A stretch of DNA of 64,000 nt from Clostridia bacterium (GTDB lineage: Bacteria > Bacillota > Clostridia > Christensenellales > Borkfalkiaceae): the NCBI GenBank assembly GCA_017545865.1, contig JAFWXO010000008.1, positions 1 through 64,000 of the forward strand, in the 5' to 3' direction. Shown one piece after another: positions 24,395-33,504 of the stretch (position 1 is its first letter; each line of letters begins with the position of its first letter). Position numbers and translations under genes: made by a program. The notes beneath the pieces were generated by a model. It saw only the letters and a list, made by a program, of their open reading frames with translations, searched no databases and was not told the origin of the DNA.

Positions 24395-25227
24395 AAATCA
24401 CCTATTATATATTTGTTAATACTACCCGTTATTCCTTGTGAAGATATGATTTGCGGTATTCCGCTATCGAGTGAACTTTCATAGTTGAAATGCAAATGTC
24501 CGCAAGTAACCATAAGTATTTTATCGCTATTTTTATTGATTACATCAATAAACTCAAGCGTTTCAGCCGTACTATCGGAGTTGTTAAGTCGGAAATATTC
24601 GCCTAAACTTTCAACTTTTTCACAATTGCTCTTACATAAAATAGGAACGTGCATTGAGATAATAACTTTTTTATTAGTTTGAAACTCGCTCTTTAAAAAA
24701 TCAAGTTGAGATTTTGAAATTATTCTATCTTCGTTATTAAAACCTAAGATATTAAAATCATCAAGTTCTATCTTTTGAACGGGGTTTTTAGCAATAAAGC
24801 CATCGGGTAGTTCAGCGCTTGGCTCGTGGTTACCGCAAACGTAGATATAAGGCGTTTTAACACCGTTTAAAACTCCTTCAAACGCGCGAAGATTAGCGCC
24901 GGAAACCACGTCTAAAATATCCCCTGCCATAATAAACGCATCGCCCGTTTTTGCTAGCGAAACTAAGTTTTTAAAATGCTCAAGCGGAGGGATTTTTTGC
25001 TCGGCTTCAAACGGCTCGCGGTGAGCGTTAGCGTAATATTTTCGCATATTTTCCCACCGTGGAGATTGATAGATGGCAAACGCTCTTTCCCCGTCTGGCG
25101 AAAGGTTATCATATTCCGTTAAATGAACGTCCGAAAACTGATACACAACCGTTTTTTTAGCGTTTTTAAGCGGAATTTTATATTCGTAAACTATTAAGTT
25201 TTTATCCTTAATAAAATACCTTTCCAT
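24391..25227 (-). CDS. Calcineurin-like metallophosphoesterase
   Basis: A 278-residue cytosolic protein with the full set of metal-binding motifs: SDVHLTEYD at about 32-40, GDILDVV at about 101-107, CGNHEP at about 131-136, SMHVPI and GHLHFN. The substrate is not predictable; relatives hydrolyse phosphodiesters or act on UDP-sugars. It is the first gene of a pair with the anchored SGNH hydrolase. It has no ribosome site, and a TAAAAT box ends 6 bases before the ATG, so it is a leaderless candidate. Confidence 0.87.
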   Translation of the reverse strand: MERYFIKDKNLIVYEYKIPLKNAKKTVVYQFSDVHLTEYDNLSPDGERAFAIYQSPRWENMRKYYANAHREPFEAEQKIPPLEHFKNLVSLAKTGDAFIMAGDILDVVSGANLRAFEGVLNGVKTPYIYVCGNHEPSAELPDGFIAKNPVQKIELDDFNILGFNNEDRIISKSQLDFLKSEFQTNKKVIISMHVPILCKSNCEKVESLGEYFRLNNSDSTAETLEFIDVINKNSDKILMVTCGHLHFNYESSLDSGIPQIISSQGITGSINKYIIGDL

Positions 25228-25233
25228 ACAATT

Positions 25234-25261
25234 ATTTTAACACAATAAAATAATAATGCAA
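25234..25261 (-). promoter_or_regulatory. Promoter of the phosphoesterase, predicted leaderless
   Basis: TTGCAT (25261-25256), 16 bases, TAAAAT (25239-25234), then 6 bases to the ATG. Confidence 0.55.
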
Positions 25262-25292
25262 TAAAAAACGACTTTTTTTCAAGCCGTTTTCA
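25262..25292 (-). terminator. Terminator of the YwaF-like gene
   Basis: AAAACGGCTT pairs with AAGTCGTTTT (one G-U pair), followed by T residues on the minus strand. Confidence 0.7.
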
Positions 25293-25300
25293 TTTATATT

Positions 25301-26077
25301 TTATTTCTTTTTGCTAAGTTTGTTTTTGAGCATAGGAATAAGATAGAAGGCGTTAACCCATACGCAAATAAATAATACGTAAACGATAACGTAAACTACA
25401 CTGCCCATACCCAAAATTTCTTTAACTTCGTTACCTTCAATAGGCATGAAATACAACGGGTCGGTAGAAAGGTCTAACAACAATTCGATAACGCCGTAAA
25501 CGTAAACTATCGCAAACATTATAAGTTCTTTCATAAAGCCTTGGCGGAAAGTTTCTCTCTTATAACGGAAATCGCCAACTTTTAAGGTCATAATTGTTAT
25601 CGAGCCGATAAGTAAAAGCGCGTGAGTTGAAATGGAATATAAGTTTTCAAATAAAATGTGCTTATCGTTAAAGCCTGCAGACGGATACGCAAAGAAAATA
25701 ACCGCGCAAAGCAAGGCGTTTATCGATGCAAAGTTCCAGAAAGTTTTCTTGTTGAAAATAGCTGCTAAAATTAACAACCAACAAGAAATTGCGCACCAAG
25801 GCCTTGGCAACAACACGTATAAGAAACTGTCAAAATCAACGATGCTTCCTTTAGCTATGTTGATAATACGGCGAGCAAGTTCAAAGAATAAAACGCAAAG
25901 CGCAACTATTCTTAAAACGTTGTTGCGAGTTTTTTGGTCTTTCTTTCTAAAAATAAAAGTAAGCGCCAAGATAATAGCTATGCACAAGCATAAAGTTAAA
26001 ATGTGTGGGAATTGCCATTGTCCGTCATAACCGTCGTTTGCGGGATGGTTACTAAAAATCCAGTCTTTAAAAGTCAT
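25301..26077 (-). CDS. YwaF/TIGR02206-like integral membrane protein
   Basis: The 258-residue protein has about seven hydrophobic segments and begins WIFSNHPANDG...WQFPHILTL, with a PRPWCAISCWL segment. This layout is that of the YwaF family (TIGR02206), whose function is unknown. It has its own promoter and terminator and is therefore a single-gene unit. AGAGGATG lies before the ATG. Nothing in the neighbourhood gives a role. Confidence 0.78.
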   Translation of the reverse strand: MTFKDWIFSNHPANDGYDGQWQFPHILTLCLCIAIILALTFIFRKKDQKTRNNVLRIVALCVLFFELARRIINIAKGSIVDFDSFLYVLLPRPWCAISCWLLILAAIFNKKTFWNFASINALLCAVIFFAYPSAGFNDKHILFENLYSISTHALLLIGSITIMTLKVGDFRYKRETFRQGFMKELIMFAIVYVYGVIELLLDLSTDPLYFMPIEGNEVKEILGMGSVVYVIVYVLFICVWVNAFYLIPMLKNKLSKKK

Positions 26078-26149
26078 ATCTACATCCTCTAGTATTCTTC
26101 ATTAGTCCATTATTATTCAATATTACGCATGAACGAATGGTTATTTACA

Positions 26150-26178
26150 GTTATACTACATTATTTTAATAATGTCAA
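26150..26178 (-). promoter_or_regulatory. Promoter of the YwaF-like gene
   Basis: TTGACA (26178-26173), 17 bases, TATAAC (26155-26150). The rest of 26078-26277 is A+T-rich, and I see no gene in it. Confidence 0.75.
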
Positions 26179-26277
26179 CTGTTTTTAACACTTTATACAC
26201 ACTTTATTTTCACATAGTTTTCACAATTATATATTGACAAATTAAAAGTTTACTTTCCTATATTGATAAATTATAAA

Positions 26278-26305
26278 CAAAAAACCGCCGAAATCTCGGC
26301 GGTTT
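26278..26305 (-). terminator. Terminator of the CoiA-like gene
   Basis: A 10-bp stem (26305-26296 with 26291-26282), loop of four, followed by six T with one interruption. Confidence 0.88.
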
Positions 26306-26365
26306 AATTTATTACCATTATAGTTTATGCAACCATATAAATCGAAAAAGGATTTACTATTAAAA

Positions 26366-27253
26366 CTAATCTTCCTTAAACCACTCACATATCCATTCAG
26401 GCTTATAAACACCGTATAACTCTTTTGTTTCCTTTGTATATGTATATCCATCCGAAGAAAGATAACCAAACACTCTCTTATTTTTTTTAAATTGCTCATT
26501 CGGGTTTTTTAAAATTTTTATATATTTATTTGTCTTGACATTTCTAAAAATCGCAACTCGAAAGCTATCCATCCATAATTCAAAAACACTTTTAGCGAGT
26601 TCGTGAAGAACTTTTTCCCTTTTAATAAATAAATCAACAAAAGTTTCTTCACTATAGGATTTACCAGTAATAAATTTAGATAAACAATCTATAGACCAAT
26701 TTACTTTACATAAAAAATCTTCACTAAATTGTAAAAAAATTTCTACGTCCTTATTTTTATAGTTATAAGATTCAAAGGTTCTTCTGGGATATTTCCATCT
26801 CCATAAATTTTCTTTTTTATCGCTTTCTTCTATTTTTAAGCAGTCATACTCATCTCTAACATCAAAAAGCCACACCACTTTATATCCAAGTTTATTATAA
26901 AAAGTATTTCTCTTAAAAAACTCAAAAGATGATAAACTACTGTGTTGAAACTCTAAAACAATTTTTTTATCTTCCAATAAAACATCTGCTCTATGTTTTT
27001 CACCATTGTAAAATTTAACAATTTCTTGAGTATCTAAAGGGAATTTATTTTGCCAATCATAATGCCATTCGGTCATATCATAATGCCAAACATCAATACA
27101 ATGATTGTTTTTTGCATGGGCAAAATGATGTACTTTATAATCACCAGATTTTACAATTAATTTACTTCCACAAGATGGGCAAAAATAACTCTTATCACGC
27201 TTAGCATTGTCAATATGAACTCTATTATTATTCTCATCTAATGCAATAAACAT
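26366..27253 (-). CDS. CoiA-like competence/nuclease family protein
   Basis: A 295-residue protein with an N-terminal zinc knuckle (CPSCGSKL, then HHFAHAKNNHC) and a restriction endonuclease-like core with HRADVLLEDKKIVLEFQHS at about 88-106, whose Asp and Glu-x-Gln fit the PD-(D/E)XK pattern. This is the CoiA family; CoiA helps uptake and processing of DNA in competent streptococci, while other relatives are accessory nucleases. I use the ATG at 27253 with TTGGAG in front, not an in-frame TTG at 27265. The gene is clearly more A+T-rich than its neighbours and lies just past the ssrA 3' end, so recent transfer is likely. Confidence 0.8.
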   Translation of the reverse strand: MFIALDENNNRVHIDNAKRDKSYFCPSCGSKLIVKSGDYKVHHFAHAKNNHCIDVWHYDMTEWHYDWQNKFPLDTQEIVKFYNGEKHRADVLLEDKKIVLEFQHSSLSSFEFFKRNTFYNKLGYKVVWLFDVRDEYDCLKIEESDKKENLWRWKYPRRTFESYNYKNKDVEIFLQFSEDFLCKVNWSIDCLSKFITGKSYSEETFVDLFIKREKVLHELAKSVFELWMDSFRVAIFRNVKTNKYIKILKNPNEQFKKNKRVFGYLSSDGYTYTKETKELYGVYKPEWICEWFKED

Positions 27254-27328
27254 ATTAATCTCCAATAGATAATTTAACTCATTATAACATAATGAAACTA
27301 ATTATTCAACTGTCGGCACAAATGAAAA

Positions 27329-27479
27329 GGCGGGAGTTTGCCGAAACCCTACTTCGTAGGGATATTCCCCTATTAGGGGAAGTGTCCGTAAGGACAAAAG
27401 GGTTGCCGTCCACGGCGAGTGAACCCTCGGCAAAGCAACTAACCTTGCCCTGAACCCAAGGGTTCTCCTCCCGCTCACC
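27329..27479. repeat. Hairpin cluster between ssrA and the CoiA-like gene
   Basis: Successive small hairpins: CCCTA/TAGGG (27347-27361), TTCCCC/GGGGAA (27365-27381), TGTCC/GGACA (27383-27396) and GCCG/CGGC (27405-27416). Positions 27364-27405 match the minus strand of 4155-4196. The right edge, ending CCCGCTCACC then A residues, looks like a tRNA or tmRNA 3' end, and the left edge repeats GGCGGGAGT of the ssrA T arm. No coding frame is credible. Confidence 0.65.
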
Positions 27480-27515
27480 AAAAAAAAGAACGGAACTTAA
27501 TCCCGTTCTTTTTTT
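27480..27515 (-). terminator. Terminator of ssrA
   Basis: A 13-bp stem (27481-27493 with 27503-27515) with a 9-base loop. It begins at the tmRNA CCA end and closes with seven T on the minus strand. Confidence 0.92.
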
Positions 27516-27866
27516 GGTGGAGATGGCGGGAGTCGAACCCGCGTCTTACACGGCTTAATACCGCTTTCTACGTACGTATTCCGTCTTTCATCCCTTGCCC
27601 TATACTTCGACGAACAAACTTATAGAGCCGTGTGTTACTAAATAGTTATTCTAAACCGCAACAAAAACCTAAAATAACGTCCCGCCTAATAATGATACCT
27701 TATAAAGCCCGACGGTAAACTTTGCTCGGCAACTGCTTTAAATTAAGCAGCAAATGCTAAACGATTATTGTCTGCATTTAAATTTAAAATTGCCCGTTTT
27801 TACGAAGCCAGGCGCTTCGATACGCTTACGAATATCTCCCCGCGCAATCAAATCCGGTGCATCCCC
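27515..27866 (-). ncRNA. ssrA: Transfer-messenger RNA (tmRNA)
   Basis: The RNA of 352 bases rescues stalled ribosomes together with SmpB. The tRNA-like ends pair as GGGGATG with CATCTCC, followed by ACCA. The T arm has GCGGG-TTCGACT-CCCGC. The tag frame starts with GCA and reads ADNNRLAFAA before TAA (about 27782-27750), with the usual AFAA degradation end. It lies 22 bases after smpB, and a smpB terminator lies between. No clear promoter of its own is seen, so it may be partly processed from a longer transcript. Confidence 0.97.
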
Positions 27867-27867
27867 G

Positions 27868-27890
27868 TTTTAAAAACCCGTAGGGTTTTT
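27868..27890 (-). terminator. Terminator-like hairpin between smpB and ssrA
   Basis: AAAAACCC pairs with GGGTTTTT around three bases (27890-27883 with 27879-27872). It overlaps the smpB stop codon and stands 5 bases before the tmRNA 5' end. Confidence 0.75.
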
Positions 27891-28338
27891 ATCTATAATT
27901 TTTAAGTTCTCTTTCAACGCTTCTATCCAAATCTCTTTGCTTGATAGTTTCCTTTTTATCAAAGGTGTGTTTACCTTTGCATAAACCCATTTTGAGTTTA
28001 CATAAACTACCTTCAAAATAAACTTCTAATGGAATAAGCGCGTAACCCTTTTCGCCCACTTTGCCGATAAGTTTATTTATCTCGGCTTTTCTAAGGAGCA
28101 GTTTTCTATCTCTTTTACTGTTGCGCGTGTTATACGCCCCAGCCTTATCGTAAACGGCAATATGCATATTCTTAACGAACACTTCGCCGTTTGCAATCAG
28201 ACAAAAACTGTCTTTAAGGTTTATACTGCCCGCTCTTATCGACTTTACTTCCGAGCCTTCTAAAACTATACCGCATTGATAGGTATCTTCTATAAAATAC
28301 TCGTGACGGGCTTGTCTATTTTCCGTAATAAGTTTCAT
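27889..28338 (-). CDS. smpB: SsrA-binding protein
   Basis: The 149-residue partner of tmRNA. It opens with the conserved ENRQARHEYFIEDTYQCGIVL and GSEVKSIRAGSINLKDSF segments, and the basic C-terminal tail KKETIKQRDLDRSVERELKNYR enters the ribosome channel. It lies directly before ssrA. There is no ribosome site, and a good promoter ends 6 bases before the ATG, so leaderless translation from this promoter is predicted, besides read-through from rnr. Confidence 0.96.
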   Translation of the reverse strand: MKLITENRQARHEYFIEDTYQCGIVLEGSEVKSIRAGSINLKDSFCLIANGEVFVKNMHIAVYDKAGAYNTRNSKRDRKLLLRKAEINKLIGKVGEKGYALIPLEVYFEGSLCKLKMGLCKGKHTFDKKETIKQRDLDRSVERELKNYR

Positions 28339-28344
28339 AACACT

Positions 28345-28373
28345 ATTTTAACAATATATATCCTATTAGTCAA
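28345..28373 (-). promoter_or_regulatory. Promoter of smpB, predicted leaderless
   Basis: TTGACT (28373-28368), overlapping the rnr stop codon, 17 bases, TAAAAT (28350-28345), then 6 bases to the smpB ATG. Confidence 0.65.
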
Positions 28374-30441
28374 TCAATTTAAAGTCTACTCGCCTTGCCC
28401 TTTGATCAACGCCAACAACTTTTACCGTTACTTCTTCGCCTAAGGTATAGGAGTGAACGCCCGAGCGGAGTGTAAAGGCATTAGCGTCAAGCTCGTAATG
28501 CCCACGCGGTAAATATTCAAGTTTGATAAAGCCTTCAACGGTGTTTTCAAGTTCAACGAAAACGCCGTGGCTATTAACACCGCTAATAACACCGCTATAA
28601 ACTTCGCCGATATGCTTTTTCATATAACGGCACTTATAAAAATCATCCATCATGCGCTCGGCTTCGTCTGCGCGCTTTTCGTTTGTGGAAGAAATATTAC
28701 TTGCTTCCTGGGTGAAAGATGAAAACCTGGAAACAACGTCTTTCCCGCTAATCAAATCTTTGAGTACTGCGTGAACAACAAGGTCGGGAAAACGCCTTAT
28801 AGGCGAAGTAAAGTGGCAATAACACTTGCTTGAAAGCCCGAAGTGCCCTAAATTTTCAGGCGAATATTTAGCCTTTTGCATTGAGCGGAGCATAACTTTG
28901 TTAACAACGCTAAACACGGGCGCGCCCTTTAACTTTTCAAGCAAGGTTTGATAGTCTTTCGGGTGGCAAGTTTCAGCGTTCCATTTAACGTTTATTCCAA
29001 GCACTTTTAAAAAATTCTTAAAATTTTCAACTTTTTCAGCAGACGGTTTTTCGTGAACACGATAAATAAACGGCATTTCCGCATAGAAAACGTATTCCGC
29101 AACCGTTTCGTTTGCAAGCACCATAAATTCTTCAATGATTTTATATGCGCCTTCGCTCTTTCTCGGCTCAACGGTAATGTTTTTCTTTTCGTCAACGGTT
29201 ATGTGGCTTTCTTTAACGGTTAAGTCAATATTGCCCCTTTCACGCTTTCTTTTTGTTAAAATTTGTTGAAGGGCGTGCATATCTTTTATAAGCGGAACAA
29301 AATCTTCGTAACCTTCAACAACTTCCCCATCGATTATAGATTGAACTGCAGTATACGTCATGCGCTTTTTGGAACGAATAACGCCGTTAACAACTTCAAA
29401 ACTCTTAACTTCGCCCGTTTTATCAATATCCATTATAAGCGACAAGGTAAGCCTATCCACCCCTTCGTTAAGCGAGCAAATGCCGTTACTAAGTTTTTTA
29501 GGGAGCATAGGAATAACTCGCTCTGGGAAATACACGCTCGTAGAGCGTGAGTAGGCTTCTTTGCCGATTTCAGAGTAAAACTTAACGTAGTGAGAAACGT
29601 CCGCTATATGAACGGAAAGTTCAAAGCCGTTACCCTTTCGCTTAACGCAAACGGCATCGTCAAAATCGCGTGAGTCTTCCCCGTCGATAGTGACGGTTAA
29701 GTCGTTAGTAAAATCAACCCTGCCCGCCTTTTCTTCTTCGGACACGAAATCTGGAATTTCAGCAAGTTCCTTTTCAACTTTATAAGGAAAGTCAAGCGAA
29801 TAGTCAAACGCTTTAATAATAGATAATTCTTCGGCTTGAATATCAAACTTTTTGCCTAAAATTTCTATAATCTTCCCTTCGGGGTTTTTAGACTTTTCAG
29901 GATAATTAGTTATTAAAACAACAACTTTATCCCCCGTTTTTGCGCCTTTGGTGTTCTTTTGAGAAACGTAAATATCAACGGAATAATTTTTATCGTCGGG
30001 AATAACGAAACCAAAACCGTAGTCCCCGTCAAAAGTGCCAACAACTTTTTGAACGCCACGCTCTAACACTAAAACGACTTTTGCCTCGTCAGTAGAGCCT
30101 TTTAACGATTCTTGCTTTTTAATAATAACCGTATCTCCGTTGAGAGCGCCGTTTAAGCATTTTGGCGGAATAAAATAATCGCCGTTTTCGGTTATAACGA
30201 AACCAAAACCACGTTCGTTGCCCTTAAACGTTCCCTTTAAAAGCCCGCTATTTTCAAACAACACGAAACGACCGTTATCGTAAACGATTCGGCCTTCGTT
30301 TTCAAGAGCGTAAACAGCGTCAATCACCGCGTTCTTTTCAAAACGCGCCTTTGCGCCCATAAGTTCGCAAAGCCTTTTTAAACCTAAGCCTTCCGCTTCT
30401 CCACTATTAAATTTTTCAAGTAAAACGTCTTTTAAAACCAT
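28366..30441 (-). CDS. rnr: Ribonuclease R
   Basis: A 3'-to-5' exoribonuclease of 691 residues. The N-terminal winged-helix region (about 1-60) precedes two cold-shock/OB domains (GNERGFGFVI and GDYGFGFVIPD). The RNB catalytic domain spans about 240-580, with DGEDSRDFDDAVCV holding the metal-binding aspartates. The C-terminal S1 domain spans about 610-690. It degrades structured RNA and works with tmRNA in disposing of defective messages, which fits its place before smpB and ssrA. It is shorter than the enterobacterial enzyme, as is common in Clostridia. Confidence 0.95.
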   Translation of the reverse strand: MVLKDVLLEKFNSGEAEGLGLKRLCELMGAKARFEKNAVIDAVYALENEGRIVYDNGRFVLFENSGLLKGTFKGNERGFGFVITENGDYFIPPKCLNGALNGDTVIIKKQESLKGSTDEAKVVLVLERGVQKVVGTFDGDYGFGFVIPDDKNYSVDIYVSQKNTKGAKTGDKVVVLITNYPEKSKNPEGKIIEILGKKFDIQAEELSIIKAFDYSLDFPYKVEKELAEIPDFVSEEEKAGRVDFTNDLTVTIDGEDSRDFDDAVCVKRKGNGFELSVHIADVSHYVKFYSEIGKEAYSRSTSVYFPERVIPMLPKKLSNGICSLNEGVDRLTLSLIMDIDKTGEVKSFEVVNGVIRSKKRMTYTAVQSIIDGEVVEGYEDFVPLIKDMHALQQILTKRKRERGNIDLTVKESHITVDEKKNITVEPRKSEGAYKIIEEFMVLANETVAEYVFYAEMPFIYRVHEKPSAEKVENFKNFLKVLGINVKWNAETCHPKDYQTLLEKLKGAPVFSVVNKVMLRSMQKAKYSPENLGHFGLSSKCYCHFTSPIRRFPDLVVHAVLKDLISGKDVVSRFSSFTQEASNISSTNEKRADEAERMMDDFYKCRYMKKHIGEVYSGVISGVNSHGVFVELENTVEGFIKLEYLPRGHYELDANAFTLRSGVHSYTLGEEVTVKVVGVDQRARRVDFKLID

Positions 30442-30460
30442 AAACTAAACTCAATTTGCT

Positions 30461-30491
30461 AAAAAAAAGTGGGGTTAAATTAAAACCCCAC
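30461..30491 (-). terminator. Terminator after secG
   Basis: GTGGGGTT pairs with AACCCCAC (30491-30484 with 30476-30469), followed by eight T on the minus strand. Confidence 0.9.
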
Positions 30492-30511
30492 CTAATTTAC
30501 GCTTTTGCGTA

Positions 30512-30796
30512 TTAAACACCTTTGATTAAAGTTAAGATATAGAAAGAAATCATGCAAACTACCAAAATAATAATGGAAATTACGGTAAGCTTTTTCATCT
30601 TGCTTTCTAAAGTCTTATTCTTGTTCTTTCCGTAGAACGTTTCGGATTGACCGTTAATTGCGCCAATACCGCTGGAGTTACCCGGTTGCATAATAACAAC
30701 CGCGATTACGAAAATGGAAACTAAAACCGAAAGGATAAGGCAGATTAAACTTAAAACCTTATATGCTTCGTAAGAAATTGCTAATAAATTTAACAT
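30512..30796 (-). CDS. secG: Preprotein translocase subunit SecG
   Basis: A 94-residue membrane protein with two hydrophobic helices (about 14-38 and 70-92) and the loop QPGNSSGIGAINGQSETFYGKNKNKTLE, of the kind typical for SecG. It helps SecYE export. The position between gpmI and rnr is conserved in many Bacillota. AGGTGA stands before the ATG. It has its own terminator. Confidence 0.93.
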   Translation of the reverse strand: MLNLLAISYEAYKVLSLICLILSVLVSIFVIAVVIMQPGNSSGIGAINGQSETFYGKNKNKTLESKMKKLTVISIIILVVCMISFYILTLIKGV

Positions 30797-30871
30797 ATAT
30801 TCACCTATTAAATGCTTTTTACTTTTGCATTATAACACAAGTTTTTAATTTTTACAACTATTTTTTAGTTA

Positions 30872-32425
30872 TTATTTACTTTCAATTAACGAAATACCAG
30901 TCATTTCAACGGGTTTTTCTTCGCCCATAATCTCAAGCATAGTGGGAGCAATGTCCGCAAGGCAACCGCCGTTTCTAAGTTTTGCGCCTTTATAAAGGTT
31001 GGAAACTAAGATAAACGGAACAGGATTTGTGGTGTGAGCAGTGAACGGTTTTGCGCCGAGTTCATCTTCAAACATCCTATCCGCGTTGCCGTGGTCTGCC
31101 GTGATAAGAACGCTGCCGCCCTTTGATAAAACTTTATCAACTACCGCTTGAACGGAATTCTCAACGGTGGTAACCGCTTTGATAGCCGCGCTTTGAACGC
31201 CGGTGTGACCAACCATATCGCAGTTAGCGTAGTTTAAAATGATAACGTCAAACTTATCAGTTTCAATCTCTTCTAAAACTTTAGCCGTTACTTCAGGAGC
31301 GCTCATTTCAGGTTGAAGATCGTAAGTTGCAACCTTTGGCGATGCGATTAAATCTCTTTGTTCGTTCTTTTCAGGCGCTTCAATACCGCCGTTAAAGAAG
31401 AAGGTAACGTGAGCGTATTTTTCAGTTTCGGCAATTCTAAGTTGAGTGTAACCTTTATCCGATAAGAATTTACCCAAAGTGTTGGTAAGTTTAATTTTCT
31501 TGAACGCTACTTTAACGTTTTCAAAAGTTGCATCGTAGGTAGAAAAACCAACGTAACAAGGCGCAAGATAACCTGTTTTTCTTTCAAACCCGTCAAAATC
31601 TTCAACGGTGAACGCACGAGTGATTTCTCTCGCTCTATCGGGGCGGAAGTTAAAGAAAATTATGCTATCGCCCTTTTCAATAAGCCCTACGGGCTTACCA
31701 GCATTATCAACAACGTTTGTTGGAAGAACGAATTCGTCAGTTACGCCGCTAAGGTAACTTTCTCTAACCGCCGTTTCAGCGCAAACTGCCTTTTCGCCAG
31801 AGCCGATAGTTAACATATCGTAAGCCTTTTCAACTCTATCCCAACGGTTATCTCTATCCATAGCGTAATATCTACCGCAAACGGATGCGATTTTACCAAC
31901 GCCGATAGCGTTAATTTCAGTTTGTAAATCTTTGATAAAGTCCGCGCCGCTGGTCGGAGCAACGTCACGCCCGTCTAAGAAGCAGTGAACGAAAACCTTT
32001 TCAAGCCCCTTTTCTTTGCAAAGTTTTAAAAGGGCAAAAAGGTGGGTAATGTGGCTGTGAACGCCACCAGTTGATAAAAGACCGTAAAGGTGCAATTTTT
32101 TATCGTTTTTAAGGGCGTTGTCGATAGCCAAGTTGAGTTCTTCGTTTTTAAAGAAGTCACCGTCTTGAATTTCTTTAGTGATACGGGTTAAATCTTGATA
32201 AACTATTCTACCCGCGCCCATATTAAGGTGGCCAACTTCACTGTTACCCATTTGACCATCGGGAAGACCAACGTCCATACCGCTAGCGCCAAGCGTGGTG
32301 TAAGGATAGTTATTTTTTAAATTTTCAATAACGCCAACGTTTGCTTTAGTAATAGCGTTGCCATATTCGGCAGACGCTAAACCATAACCGTCCATTATAA
32401 TTAAAACAACAGGTTTAGTATTCAT
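30872..32425 (-). CDS. gpmI: 2,3-bisphosphoglycerate-independent phosphoglycerate mutase
   Basis: This 517-residue dimanganese enzyme interconverts 3- and 2-phosphoglycerate. It begins VVLIIMDGYG, has the phosphoserine loop MGNSEVGHLNMGAGRIVYQDL at about 59-79, CFLDGRDVAPTSG, and the metal site LITADHGNADRM near residue 445. The length is normal. It lies downstream of tpiA and is separated from it by structured repeat C. A small hairpin (32443-32461) precedes its GGAG ribosome site. Confidence 0.96.
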   Translation of the reverse strand: MNTKPVVLIIMDGYGLASAEYGNAITKANVGVIENLKNNYPYTTLGASGMDVGLPDGQMGNSEVGHLNMGAGRIVYQDLTRITKEIQDGDFFKNEELNLAIDNALKNDKKLHLYGLLSTGGVHSHITHLFALLKLCKEKGLEKVFVHCFLDGRDVAPTSGADFIKDLQTEINAIGVGKIASVCGRYYAMDRDNRWDRVEKAYDMLTIGSGEKAVCAETAVRESYLSGVTDEFVLPTNVVDNAGKPVGLIEKGDSIIFFNFRPDRAREITRAFTVEDFDGFERKTGYLAPCYVGFSTYDATFENVKVAFKKIKLTNTLGKFLSDKGYTQLRIAETEKYAHVTFFFNGGIEAPEKNEQRDLIASPKVATYDLQPEMSAPEVTAKVLEEIETDKFDVIILNYANCDMVGHTGVQSAAIKAVTTVENSVQAVVDKVLSKGGSVLITADHGNADRMFEDELGAKPFTAHTTNPVPFILVSNLYKGAKLRNGGCLADIAPTMLEIMGEEKPVEMTGISLIESK

Positions 32426-32529
32426 AAATTCTCCAAAATTTTAACCACTCAAAGAGTGGTTAAAGTTAGTATATTACAAGTTAATGTAATCAATTCAATA
32501 TAAAGCCGTTACTCAAAGTTATGCTAACT

Positions 32530-32652
32530 TTCGATAAGGCAATAGAAACAAGCAAGACAAGGCTCGCGAAGACTTTGGGGTGAGATTGACCTTTTTGGTC
32601 ATCGAAGTCCAAAGTCAAAGCAGAAACGCAGTATTGCGCCGTTTATATTGAC
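32530..32652 (-). repeat. Structured 3'-end repeat, copy C (between tpiA and gpmI)
   Basis: This element ends at the tpiA stop codon. It shares 29 identical bases (32543-32571) and 24 identical bases (32624-32647) with copy B. The middle forms GACTTTGG (32571-32578) with CCAAAGTC (32609-32616) around an inner GACC-TTTTT-GGTC hairpin. The 60-base middle aligns to copy A without gaps, with compensatory changes in the outer stem. Confidence 0.85.
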
Positions 32653-33399
32653 TTAGCGATTGTAGTTAACGATTGCAGAGAAGTCCGCAGCCTTTAACGC
32701 TGCGCCACCGATAAGACCACCGTCGATTTCTTCCATTGCCATAAGTTCTTTAGCGTTGCCCGGTTTCATAGAGCCACCGTATTGAATTCTAACGAGCGCT
32801 GCGCAGTGTTCGCAGAAGTTTTCAGCAAGAACTTTTCTAATGTAACCGATAGTTTCGTTTGCTTGTTCGCTAGTAGCGGTTTTACCAGTACCGATAGCCC
32901 AAACGGGTTCGTAAGCGATAACGAGTTTAGTAAGATCTTCAACGCCCTTTAAGCCTTCGATGATTTGGCGTTTTAAAACTTCTTCAGTCTTGCCGGTTTC
33001 TCTTTCTTCTAAAGTTTCACCAACGCAAACGATGGGGATAAGACCTTTCTTTAACGCTTGTAAAGTTCTCTTGTTAACGGTTTCGTCAGTTTCAGCAAAG
33101 TATTGTCTTCTTTCGCTGTGACCGATAATAACGTATTCAACGCCGAGTTCTAAGAGCATATCAGCGGAAATTTCGCCGGTGTATGCGCCACTTTCAGCAA
33201 AGTGAACGTTTTCAGCGCCAAGTTTGATGTTAGAGCCTTTAAGGGCTTCGCCAACAGCGTAAATATCAGTTGCGGGAACGCAAACAACAACGTCACAGTC
33301 CGCATCTTTAACAAGGGGTTTAAGTTCGTTTACGAGCGCTACGCCTTGGCTGGGCGTAAGGTTCATTTTCCAGTTACCTGCAATAATTGCTTTTCTCAT
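32653..33399 (-). CDS. tpiA: Triose-phosphate isomerase
   Basis: This 248-residue barrel enzyme interconverts dihydroxyacetone phosphate and glyceraldehyde 3-phosphate. It has GNWKMN at 8-13 (catalytic lysine), [15 protein letters not shown] with the catalytic histidine at about 94, and [14 protein letters not shown] with the catalytic glutamate at about 165. It follows pgk in the glycolytic operon. TTGGAG precedes the ATG. Confidence 0.97.
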   Translation of the reverse strand: MRKAIIAGNWKMNLTPSQGVALVNELKPLVKDADCDVVVCVPATDIYAVGEALKGSNIKLGAENVHFAESGAYTGEISADMLLELGVEYVIIGHSERRQYFAETDETVNKRTLQALKKGLIPIVCVGETLEERETGKTEEVLKRQIIEGLKGVEDLTKLVIAYEPVWAIGTGKTATSEQANETIGYIRKVLAENFCEHCAALVRIQYGGSMKPGNAKELMAMEEIDGGLIGGAALKAADFSAIVNYNR

Positions 33400-33504
33400 T
33401 TTTATATCTCCAAAAATTATTTTTTATCCTTTATATTTAGGCTATGCACAATAAATCGCTAAATAGTTATATAATTTGACGAAAGATTGTAACTAAACCT
33501 TTTC

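Noticed and set aside
26242..26499. 85-codon minus-strand ORF
   Set aside because: It overlaps the end of the CoiA-like gene and its terminator in another frame and resembles no protein.
32443..32461. Terminator before gpmI
   Set aside because: The 8-bp hairpin is not followed by a T run on either strand, so it is only a leader hairpin.
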